Source: Physcocola sp002396385
GTDB lineage: Bacteria; Bacteroidota; Bacteroidia; Bacteroidales; Paludibacteraceae
Assembly (NCBI GenBank): GCA_946535435.1
Contig: CAMNDM010000010.1
Location: 1-64,000, forward strand
Length of the DNA: 64,000 bases
Direction of reading: 5' to 3'
The notes below the pieces were generated by a model. It made no database searches, had not been told where the DNA came from, and saw only the letters and a program-made list of their open reading frames with translations. The position numbers and the translations under genes are program-made. Shown piece after piece: positions 17,476-24,326 of this stretch (the stretch's first letter is position 1; every line of letters starts with the position of its first letter).

Positions 17476-17547
17476 GCCAATGTAGCTCAGTGGTAGAGCG
17501 CTTCCTTGGTAAGGAAGAGGTCACGGGTCCGACTCCCGTCATCGGCT
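17476..17547 (+). tRNA. tRNA-Thr (anticodon GGT)
   Basis: The 72-nt cloverleaf has anticodon stem CTTCC/GGAAG around loop TTGGTAA, giving anticodon GGU, and a standard T arm CGGGTCCGACTCCCG. CCA is not encoded. The acceptor stem GCCAATG/CATCGGC has an A4-C69 mismatch (17479 against 17543), which is unusual. Confidence 0.95.
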
Positions 17548-17557
17548 CGTTTAACAG

Positions 17558-17590
17558 AGAGGACACTTCTAGGAGGTGTCCTCTTTTTTT
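17558..17590. terminator. Terminator after tRNA-Thr
   Basis: An 11-bp stem (17559-17569 with 17573-17583) and a T run. The convergent gene on the minus strand ends in the T run. Confidence 0.85.
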
Positions 17591-18071
17591 AGTGCCTTCT
17601 AACGTGGTACCAGAGTTTTTCCCAACCACCTCCAAGACTGGTCAGCCTTTCCCTTTCCCGGTCGCGTTCCTGTTGCTGGTAGCAGGCTATTTCTTTTGCC
17701 GCAGTGTCTAATTCTTCTGTGTTAATTTCCACCTGGATTTGTTCCGCATTTTTTTTCAAGTCTTTTACGGCTTCAGCAAGGTCTGTACTGCTTGTGTAGA
17801 ATATATAGGGTTGTGCCCGGTCTCCGCTGACAGGAATAGAGGAACGGATGGCTATGCCTTCGTGCCTTATCGAAATATAAAGGTCTTTCCCGAATTTTCC
17901 TCCTTCTCCCTTTTGTTCTGAAATGGCCTTTTCGCACGGCCATTGTCTCACCTCGCCCAGTTTAACCATGGCAAGGTTTTGCTCTTCTTTGCCAGTGTAT
18001 TCTTCTATCTGTCCGTTAATGATGAGTGTAGCGGGGCTGGTGGGGCGTGATGTCCAAAAAATCTTATCCAT
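17589..18071 (-). CDS. Hypothetical protein (160 aa)
   Basis: I do not recognise this family. The protein has no signal peptide or membrane segment, so it is probably cytoplasmic. Its middle contains a beta-rich region (KDLYISIRHEGIAIRSSIPVSG) and its last third is a charged helix with YQQQERDRERERL. It begins 25 bp after the AlkD-like gene ends and is probably co-transcribed with it. No function is proposed. Confidence 0.65.
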   Translation of the reverse strand: MDKIFWTSRPTSPATLIINGQIEEYTGKEEQNLAMVKLGEVRQWPCEKAISEQKGEGGKFGKDLYISIRHEGIAIRSSIPVSGDRAQPYIFYTSSTDLAEAVKDLKKNAEQIQVEINTEELDTAAKEIACYQQQERDRERERLTSLGGGWEKLWYHVRRH

Positions 18072-18096
18072 AATTCAATCTCTTGGGTGGGGCTTA

Positions 18097-18783
18097 TTAT
18101 TTTTTGAGGGTGCGTAGGTAGGCTTTCTGTGAGTCGGTAATCCTATAACTTTCAACCGCCTTCTGTATGGCTTTGTTGTGGACCCACTTATCCATCGTTT
18201 TCTGCTCTATAAACGGAATTGCCGCATCCCACTGTTTTGCGAGAGCAGTTGCGAAAAACCAGGCAACCATCATTTTTATATAATAATGTTCTCCTTTTTC
18301 TTTTGCTACCCATTGCAGGTATTCTGGCTTGAAATCATCGTCCAGAAAATAAGACATCAGCATCTCGATGCCGAATCTGACGGTATATGGTTGATCGCTC
18401 GACATCCACCGCTTTATATCTTCTATCAGCCTTTCGTGATTCTTCTTTTGTTTGAAAACTTTCGGACTTAACAAATCGCATGTGGCCCAGTTGTCGACAA
18501 CAGGCAGAAATCGGTCCAGTTCTTTAATGCATTGGTCGTAGTCTTTGGTCTCGCTGATGATGAAGCCGTGCAGATTGGTCTCCTCATAATAATCGTGTTC
18601 GGCCGAGGCCAGGAAATCGTCTATCTGCTTATTTTTCGCATATTCTTTTGCCAGTTTCCTAAGCTCTGGTGTGCGTACACCGATTATCTTGTCGGCGTTG
18701 ATGTTTGGAACCAGTTTGCTGTGAAAGGCTTTGTATTGGGTGTCTTGCAGCGCAAAGAGTCTTTTTTTTATCTCTTCTTTCAT
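18097..18783 (-). CDS. DNA alkylation repair protein, AlkD-like
   Basis: AlkD-type enzymes are HEAT-repeat DNA glycosylases that excise alkylated bases. The 228-residue protein is all-helical with the family motifs IIGVRTPELRKLAKEYAK near the N-terminus, EETNLHGFIIS and VDNWATCDLLSPK (the Trp-Asp block that lines the DNA-binding groove), and a MKMMVAWFFATALAK-type helix. The start at 18783 (MKEEIKKRLF) is chosen over an in-frame codon at 18849 because the -7 promoter element lies between them. Substrate range is unknown. A terminator separates it from the operon upstream. Confidence 0.85.
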   Translation of the reverse strand: MKEEIKKRLFALQDTQYKAFHSKLVPNINADKIIGVRTPELRKLAKEYAKNKQIDDFLASAEHDYYEETNLHGFIISETKDYDQCIKELDRFLPVVDNWATCDLLSPKVFKQKKNHERLIEDIKRWMSSDQPYTVRFGIEMLMSYFLDDDFKPEYLQWVAKEKGEHYYIKMMVAWFFATALAKQWDAAIPFIEQKTMDKWVHNKAIQKAVESYRITDSQKAYLRTLKK

Positions 18784-18826
18784 GATGTTTATATATTGTG
18801 TACATGAACTCTCGTGTGTACGACTG

Positions 18827-18834
18827 CAAAAATA
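18827..18834 (-). promoter_or_regulatory. Promoter -7 element for the AlkD-like gene
   Basis: TATTTTTG on the minus strand, 43 bp before the start. Confidence 0.5.
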
Positions 18835-18837
18835 CAA

Positions 18838-18872
18838 CAGAGCGGACATCCTTGCAATAGGTGTCCGCTCTG
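18838..18872 (-). terminator. Terminator of the Met-rich/VWA/PurA-like operon
   Basis: A 13-bp stem (18838-18850 with 18860-18872, one G-T) 12 bp after the PurA-like stop, followed on the minus strand by a T-rich tail. Confidence 0.8.
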
Positions 18873-18884
18873 TCGTTTTCGCGT

Positions 18885-19985
18885 TTATACGATGAGGGCG
18901 CGGTCGTAGATCCTTATGTTCGGGAAGAACCTTCTGAATTCTACCTCTCTGTCCATTTCGTCGCAGTGTGTTACATCTAAGTAAACGGTGTGTGGCTTTT
19001 TTATTCCGGCTTCGGCCTCTTTAATGCGTTCAGCCAATGCTTCTATGTCTAATTGCCCATAACGGAAGTCGTCTTGAAACTCGTTATACCTGTTCGTTCG
19101 GTCTTCTTCAACAAAGACTGACAGATTTGAACGCTTTTGCTCTCTTTCCAGCGTTCCCTTGCCGTGCCGTGTCAGGTATGGTCGGGTGACGTAGTGTATG
19201 CTGATGTCGTCACAACTGAAGACGTCGGCCATTCTTAGGGCGTATTCTGCAGTGGTTTTCGAAGGTGTAGTGCCGGCTATGTCAAGTCCAGTATCGTTAA
19301 GTAGGAGTCCCTGCCCGTTTTCGAAAATGATTTCGTCGTATTTTGTGAAGTCGAAAACCGTATTTGTATTCTTGTACAGGAACAGGCAGTCTTCTATATA
19401 GTGGGAGATAAGGTTTTCACTGGTCCAAATGGGAAGGAAGTCGGTCGGTATATCACCTATACGCCTCTCGAAATATCCTCGTACGCTCTTTAAGTAACTT
19501 TCCCTTTCGGCTGATTCTAATCCGCAGAAAGTATCGAATCGGATGGTTACAGTGCTCTGGTAGCGTAACGTGGTTTCCCATATACCCATGCCGCAACTTC
19601 CATGTTTCCCTCCTTTGCGTTTGAATTCGATAATCTGGTTGGCAAGCATGTCGTAGGGGGTGCTCCACCTGCATTCCTTGTCGCGGAAGAATTTGACTCC
19701 TTGAATGGCGTTCCTCCCAGCCAGTGCGTTATACTCGAAAACAAACTGCATAGGGTTAAGGATGAAGAAGGGCGAGAAATAATTGTCGGCTCCGTAGGGA
19801 GTAGCTGCACCAAAGTGCTGGAAGGTAAAACTGCCGTTTTCTGTCAGAATGGAGTGCGCCCGTTGGGCGCCTCCATTTGTCAGAACATTCAGTGTCTTTC
19901 CTTTAGCATGCTTCGCGTATGTCGCAACCACAGTGCCTTTGCCTTCGTCTCCGTAGTTGGCTCCTATAATTATTCTCGCTTTCAT
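18885..19985 (-). CDS. Diverged adenylosuccinate synthetase-like protein
   Basis: PurA joins aspartate to IMP using GTP. This 366-residue homolog is shorter than housekeeping PurA (about 420-430). It keeps the P-loop GDEGKG with catalytic Asp13 and Lys16, a histidine at residue 44 (GGAQRAHS against GGNNAGHT in PurA), NGQG with Gln225, and VTRPYLTRHGKG. It has lost the recognisable Thr-Thr-Gly-Arg aspartate/IMP loop; the matching area reads RTNRYNEF and FRYGQLD. So a GTP-dependent ligase on another purine or similar substrate is likely. It is the last gene of a three-gene operon with a VWA protein 16 bp upstream. A normal PurA role cannot be excluded, but context and divergence argue against it. 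Confidence 0.75.
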   Translation of the reverse strand: MKARIIIGANYGDEGKGTVVATYAKHAKGKTLNVLTNGGAQRAHSILTENGSFTFQHFGAATPYGADNYFSPFFILNPMQFVFEYNALAGRNAIQGVKFFRDKECRWSTPYDMLANQIIEFKRKGGKHGSCGMGIWETTLRYQSTVTIRFDTFCGLESAERESYLKSVRGYFERRIGDIPTDFLPIWTSENLISHYIEDCLFLYKNTNTVFDFTKYDEIIFENGQGLLLNDTGLDIAGTTPSKTTAEYALRMADVFSCDDISIHYVTRPYLTRHGKGTLEREQKRSNLSVFVEEDRTNRYNEFQDDFRYGQLDIEALAERIKEAEAGIKKPHTVYLDVTHCDEMDREVEFRRFFPNIRIYDRALIV

Positions 19986-20001
19986 CCTCTTAGAATATAC
20001 G

Positions 20002-20883
20002 TTACCAGCTTATGCCGTCGTTGTTGCTGTTTGTGAAGCTAAATCCGGCACCACCTGTTACACCAATAGGGTTCTTTGCAATGCTGTCGTCAATGCATTC
20101 GCAAATGGTACTGCCCAGTGTGTTGATGGTAGCAATCTTGTAGTTGTTGTTCAATAGCTCGCCGAATGTCTTGGCAATGTCGTTTTTGAAATAGCTGAAG
20201 CTGGCCTTACTGTCGTTTACACCAATGTGATAGATGTCGAATTTGTTTGAAGCTTCCTTGTAAAGCTCGCCCGTTTCGATGTCGGCCTGGTTTTTGTCGC
20301 CAGTCACTTCGTTGAGCCGTGCGAAGGGAAGGTAAGGATTGAGCGGTTCGTCGCCCATGGTGATAATGATACCCTTACGCCCTTGTTTGTCGAACGCATC
20401 AAGTTTTGTGTGGTGCAGACCAAAGTACCATGCGGCTGTGTACGATTCGTATTTGTTCCCACCGCCACCGTGCTCCATATAGATCTTGTCAAGCGCTTCT
20501 GCAATGCGTACGTCGCTTTCAAATTGAGAAGCCTGGATAGGCGCATCGTCGTATGCCAAGTCGCCAATACCCATCATCATAAACTCAATGTCTGTATATT
20601 TCCCGTAGAGGTCGGTCATGATTTTACCAAGGCATTCGGCTGTTTCCTGGCAGGCTCCTCCCATAGAGCCAGTGACGTCGAGCGCGAGAATCACTGGTAT
20701 GGTGTTAGGGTGCTCGTCGGTGTTGACGCAGGTACGAACCACGTTCTTGGGGTCTAGCGATTTGTCGAGTTGTAGAACTTTGAACGTTTGTCCGCTAACT
20801 CGGTCGGTCGTTCTATCGTAACTTTTGCCGGCTTTTGTGCTATAGTCGGCAAACTCGTCTCTTGTCCATCTTCCGTGTCCCAT
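20002..20883 (-). CDS. Von Willebrand factor A (VWA) domain protein with MIDAS
   Basis: The 293-residue protein has a VWA fold with a metal-ion-dependent adhesion site: ALDVTGSMGG supplies Asp69, Thr71 and Ser73, followed by MMMGIGD, a glycine-rich GGGGNKYES turn (139-147) and IIITMGDEP with Asp178. Residues 1-60 are a charged leader with no signal peptide, so it is cytoplasmic. Cytoplasmic VWA proteins usually work as protein-binding partners of an enzyme or ATPase. It lies 2 bp after the Met-rich gene and 16 bp before the PurA-like gene, and no MoxR-type ATPase is nearby. Function unknown. Confidence 0.8.
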   Translation of the reverse strand: MGHGRWTRDEFADYSTKAGKSYDRTTDRVSGQTFKVLQLDKSLDPKNVVRTCVNTDEHPNTIPVILALDVTGSMGGACQETAECLGKIMTDLYGKYTDIEFMMMGIGDLAYDDAPIQASQFESDVRIAEALDKIYMEHGGGGNKYESYTAAWYFGLHHTKLDAFDKQGRKGIIITMGDEPLNPYLPFARLNEVTGDKNQADIETGELYKEASNKFDIYHIGVNDSKASFSYFKNDIAKTFGELLNNNYKIATINTLGSTICECIDDSIAKNPIGVTGGAGFSFTNSNNDGISW

Positions 20884-20885
20884 AT

Positions 20886-21515
20886 TTATTCCTCCTCAAT
20901 CTTTAACATTTTATCATTATCTTCATCATCGTCGTCTTCGTCATCGTCGATGTCTACATTGTCAAGAACGTCGTCGAACAAGCCGCCGTTTCCGTTGTTC
21001 ATCAACATAGACATTGCCATCATCTGACCAAGGTTTCCTCCCATTAGTCCGTTACCTTCTGTTTTTCCGTTTCCCATCATCTGGCTGATCATCATCATCT
21101 TCATGACTTTTCCGAATCCCTTCTTCCCATTGAAGGTGTTGCCCAGTAGAGATACAATCTTGCCGTAGAAGAATACGTTACCCATAAAGACGTGGCGCTC
21201 TGGCACAATTTGTTTTATTTCAGAGGTCTCGTAGTCTATTGCGGTAATTATTTTTTTCGTAGCTTCAATCACGCATTTCGGTTTCCCGTCTACCAAGATG
21301 ATGTCGCCTGCCTTTACCTTCATTGTCGGCATCACAAAGAAGAAGTCACAACCCAGGTCGAAGCAGAAGTTGTTGACGTTTGTGAGTGTACCGTTCTTGA
21401 CACTGTAAGTTTTGTAACCACTGCTGGTTTTGATTGCAATGTTGCCGTTGATAGTTATGCGGCACATGCCGTTGGCGATTTTGCCAAATTTTCCGTTGAA
21501 AGCTTGTGTATCCAT
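20886..21515 (-). CDS. Unrecognised Met-rich protein with acidic tail
   Basis: The 209-residue protein belongs to no family I know. Residues 1-125 look like small beta modules (TINGNIAIKTSSGYKTYSVKNG; VKAGDIILVDGKPKCVIEA), possibly an SH3- or OB-like barrel. Residues 135-175 are Met/Gly-rich (KVMKMMMISQMMGNG; GQMMAMSMLMNNGNGG), and 179-209 are almost entirely Asp/Glu. The Met-rich stretch is reminiscent of signal-sequence- or chaperone-client-binding surfaces, but it may only be a flexible sticky segment. It is the first gene of the operon, with its own promoter. No function is proposed. Confidence 0.7.
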   Translation of the reverse strand: MDTQAFNGKFGKIANGMCRITINGNIAIKTSSGYKTYSVKNGTLTNVNNFCFDLGCDFFFVMPTMKVKAGDIILVDGKPKCVIEATKKIITAIDYETSEIKQIVPERHVFMGNVFFYGKIVSLLGNTFNGKKGFGKVMKMMMISQMMGNGKTEGNGLMGGNLGQMMAMSMLMNNGNGGLFDDVLDNVDIDDDEDDDDEDNDKMLKIEEE

Positions 21516-21551
21516 ATTCTATATTGTTTAGTTTGTGTATTTATTACACTG

Positions 21552-21559
21552 CAAATTTA
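21552..21559 (-). promoter_or_regulatory. Promoter -7 element of the Met-rich/VWA/PurA-like operon
   Basis: TAAATTTG on the minus strand, 36 bp before the first start codon. Confidence 0.55.
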
Positions 21560-21716
21560 GATATAATTTCTGTATTTCCAATATTATTCGTGTATTTTTT
21601 ACGCAAAAGAATTTAATTATTTGAAAATAAGCAACTTTTTTGTCTGTTTGTGGGGAAAGTTCGAAAGTTTTAGGCGGTTTTAAAAAGTATAAAGTTTGTT
21701 GTCAGGACTATAGTTG

Positions 21717-22418
21717 TCAGTATTTGAAGACCACCCAGTTCGAACCGCGGTAAAACGAGTGCTGCATATTCAGGCTCCCGTCTTCGTTCCGCCACCATCC
21801 GTGGTTGTAGTCTTGTCCCATCTCCATATAGAGCGCATTGTCGAGGTCTAGTTTGTCTAGTTCATCCATAAATCGTCCGCGTGGCATGGCGTATTTTGTC
21901 TCAAAAAAGAAGAGTCTTCCCTGCTTGTCACAAAGGACCCTGTAGTTTGCAACCCATTCGGGACCTCTAGGGAATTTTTCCTGTACTTTTTTGTCTGCTA
22001 TCACCAAACACTGCCCATAAGCGCACTGGATGTTGTCAGCCTCCTCTTGTACGGTTCTGTCATAGCTCTCCTTGTCGAGAATTTTCCATCGGCGGTTTTT
22101 GTAGTATACGAATCCGCCTGTGTTGTTTCGGCATGGGAAGCCTTTGTGCAGCTTGCCGTCGCTGATGTGCCAGCCAGCCACGTTAATATGGTCGAAGTCG
22201 GGCTTTATCAATGCCGAGAAGGCAGCCGGAAAGCAAAGAACTACCGATTTGTCGGTGGTGTCGGGAGCGTCTCCGCAAACTAGATCAATTTTGTTGTAAA
22301 CGGGGTAGCGGAAAGCAAAACTGTCGGTTTCGGTGCAAAAAGTATATTGGGCATCTGCCGTGTTAAATAGGAAGATACCAGCCAGAAAGAATATAGTTCG
22401 GTATAGTAGTTGCTTCAT
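21717..22418 (-). CDS. Secreted protein of unknown function
   Basis: The 233-residue protein has a signal peptide ending near TADAQ. The mature part contains VAGWHISDGKLHKGFPCRNNTGGFVYYKNRRW and, late, LYMEMGQDYNHGWWRNEDGS in separate blocks; the NNTGGF and ALYMEMG signals vaguely recall the phosphodiester glycosidase (NAGPA) fold, which I could not confirm. It starts only 3 bp after the acyltransferase gene, so it is the last gene of the ammonia-lyase operon and probably acts on or with the exported product. Confidence 0.6.
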   Translation of the reverse strand: MKQLLYRTIFFLAGIFLFNTADAQYTFCTETDSFAFRYPVYNKIDLVCGDAPDTTDKSVVLCFPAAFSALIKPDFDHINVAGWHISDGKLHKGFPCRNNTGGFVYYKNRRWKILDKESYDRTVQEEADNIQCAYGQCLVIADKKVQEKFPRGPEWVANYRVLCDKQGRLFFFETKYAMPRGRFMDELDKLDLDNALYMEMGQDYNHGWWRNEDGSLNMQHSFYRGSNWVVFKY

Positions 22419-22421
22419 TTG

Positions 22422-23309
22422 CTATTCTTTTTGCCAGAACTGGTAGAAGTTGAACCACTGTTCCGGATGAATTTTCATTCGTTGCTCCAGTACGGAAATG
22501 TACTGGTCTAGCAGTTGCATTTCCTGTTTTTTCTCTGCGTTTCGTTTGGGTGCTTCTGCAAAAAAGAAGTTAAAACTATAGCGGAGGGTGTCTTCCTTCT
22601 CTGAGAAATAGAAAACCACAGGCAGATGCATACGTGATGCGATTAGGAACGGACCTGCTGGAAATTTGGCGGAATGCCCCATCAAATCGTGCTGGAGAAC
22701 CTTGTTGTCGTTTATGTAGCGGTCGCCTTGGAAACAAACATATTCTCCGTTGTCGAGTGCGGCCTTGATGTTGAATATGGTGGCCATCTCGTCCTCGTTC
22801 ACCGGTATGACTTTGTAATTCCTCCCGCCGGTCAGTTCTTCTACCTGGGCTTTTATCTTTTGGTATTCGGCATCGTACATAACAATGTTGATTTTTTTAC
22901 TGTAGTCGCCGAAAAACTGACCGCCTAAGGCCCAATGCCCGAAGTGGGCCCCTATCATAACAACTCCCTTCCCACTGTTTAAAATGTCGAGGAATTGGTC
23001 GTAATTGTTGAAGTCGTATTTGAAATTTTTCTCATAGCCTGATGGCGCCGCCATTTTGTCGATGATGATTTGGCCGAAACGGTAATAGTGTTTCAGTACC
23101 ATCAGCATGGCTTTTAACCGGCTTTTGTGGTGTATGTGTCGCCAATACCACCAACTGGCTTTGGTTCCTTTCGGCGCAAAGGGTACAAAGTAGGGTACCA
23201 CAAAAAGTAAAAGGGCGTAGGCAGCTTTGAGGCCGCAGTGCTTAATGAGGGCTATAAATATTCGGTAGCCTAGCGAACCTCCTCGTGTTTTCCCTTTCCA
23301 TTCTGGCAT
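22422..23309 (-). CDS. LpxL/HtrB-family acyltransferase
   Basis: Proteins of this family move an acyl chain from an acyl carrier protein to a lipid or glycan at the inner membrane. The 295-residue protein has one N-terminal hydrophobic segment (about 28-45) and the catalytic region GVVMIGAHFGHWALGG. The usual HX4(D/E) motif would be His122 with an acidic residue at 127, but residue 127 is Ala. QGDRY and FPAGPFLIASRMHLPVVF are the later family blocks. It lies 9 bp after the ACP gene, its likely donor. The missing acid raises doubt about standard catalysis. Confidence 0.82.
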   Translation of the reverse strand: MPEWKGKTRGGSLGYRIFIALIKHCGLKAAYALLLFVVPYFVPFAPKGTKASWWYWRHIHHKSRLKAMLMVLKHYYRFGQIIIDKMAAPSGYEKNFKYDFNNYDQFLDILNSGKGVVMIGAHFGHWALGGQFFGDYSKKINIVMYDAEYQKIKAQVEELTGGRNYKVIPVNEDEMATIFNIKAALDNGEYVCFQGDRYINDNKVLQHDLMGHSAKFPAGPFLIASRMHLPVVFYFSEKEDTLRYSFNFFFAEAPKRNAEKKQEMQLLDQYISVLEQRMKIHPEQWFNFYQFWQKE

Positions 23310-23318
23310 TGCGCTTAA

Positions 23319-23564
23319 TTATTTGTTAATACGTTCCTCTAGGAATTTGTAGAGGTCGTTAAATGTCTTGACACTGGCAAAGTCTTCCTTTGCTGTTTTT
23401 ATTCCAAATAGTTTCTCAATCAGCACAATCACGTCAACCAAATCCAGACTGTCAATTTCCAGTACGTCGTATAGATTCCCGTCTGCAGAAAATGTAGACG
23501 GGTCTTTTTCGAATTCGTCGGCTAGAGCGCTGTTTATGTTTTTTATAATAATCTCTCTATCCAT
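23319..23564 (-). CDS. Dedicated acyl carrier protein
   Basis: The 81-residue acidic protein has the four-helix carrier pattern and the phosphopantetheine attachment serine in EIDSLDLVDVI (Ser39). It differs from housekeeping AcpP (usually DSLDTVEL), and it sits between a ketoreductase gene and an acyltransferase gene in one operon, so it is probably a pathway-specific carrier. Confidence 0.88.
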   Translation of the reverse strand: MDREIIIKNINSALADEFEKDPSTFSADGNLYDVLEIDSLDLVDVIVLIEKLFGIKTAKEDFASVKTFNDLYKFLEERINK

Positions 23565-23581
23565 AGAAAAACAGGTAATTT

Positions 23582-24310
23582 TTAGGTGTAGAGACCTCCG
23601 TTGACTGATATGGCTTGCCCTGTGACGTATGCGGCTTCTTTTGATGCAAGGAAGCCTACAACAGCAGCTACTTCTTCTGGAGTTCCGAAGCGGTTGGCCG
23701 GAATCTGTTTCTTGAGTTCTGCCTCATCAAGATCTTTTGTCATATCTGTTTGTATGAATCCAGGACAGATGGCGTTAACGGTAACGTTTTTGCGGGCAAC
23801 TTCTTGTGCCAATGCTTTTGTCGCGCCAATAAGTCCGCTCTTGGCAGCCGAATAGTTGGTTTGTCCGGGAAGTCCTTTTAATCCAGATAGGGATGACATG
23901 TTGATGATGCGGCCGAATTTTTTGATGAGCATATCTTTCAACAGAGCCCGTGTCACATACATGAAACCATAAAGGGTAGTGTCAAGAACGCTGCTCCATT
24001 CTTCGTCGGTCATCCACATCAGCATGTTGTCGTGGCGGATGCCTGCATTATTTACAAGGACGCTTATATATTCGCCTTTGTGGGCTTCTTGCCATTTGCT
24101 GATGGCGGTTTCTACCGATTCCTTATTGGCAACGTCAAATGGGAGAAGCTCGCCGTCGCTGCCAGCTTCTTTTACGGCTTCGAGGGTGGCTTCTGCCTCC
24201 GCTGCATTGCTTCTGTAATTGATAACGATATAGTAACCCATCTGGGCCAGCTTGATGGCGCAAGCGCGGCCAATGCCGCGGGAACCGCCTGTAATAAGTG
24301 CTATGTCCAT
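23582..24310 (-). CDS. fabG: 3-oxoacyl-ACP reductase, FabG-like
   Basis: A 242-residue short-chain dehydrogenase. It has the NADP-binding GGSRGIG (residues 8-14), NNAG (87-90), and the catalytic Ser140, Tyr153 and Lys157 (YSAAK). FabG reduces beta-ketoacyl-ACP during fatty-acid or polyene chain growth. It lies between the ammonia-lyase and the ACP gene (gaps of 16 and 17 bp), so it probably works on intermediates bound to that carrier rather than in general fatty-acid synthesis. Confidence 0.88.
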   Translation of the reverse strand: MDIALITGGSRGIGRACAIKLAQMGYYIVINYRSNAAEAEATLEAVKEAGSDGELLPFDVANKESVETAISKWQEAHKGEYISVLVNNAGIRHDNMLMWMTDEEWSSVLDTTLYGFMYVTRALLKDMLIKKFGRIINMSSLSGLKGLPGQTNYSAAKSGLIGATKALAQEVARKNVTVNAICPGFIQTDMTKDLDEAELKKQIPANRFGTPEEVAAVVGFLASKEAAYVTGQAISVNGGLYT

Positions 24311-24326
24311 AGTTTGTTGCTTGTCT

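Noticed and set aside
18885..19985. PurZ, the phage enzyme for 2-aminoadenine DNA
   Set aside because: As I recall, PurZ lacks the catalytic Asp of PurA, but this protein keeps it, and no phage genes or other Z-pathway genes are in the window. Kept only as a distant analogy.
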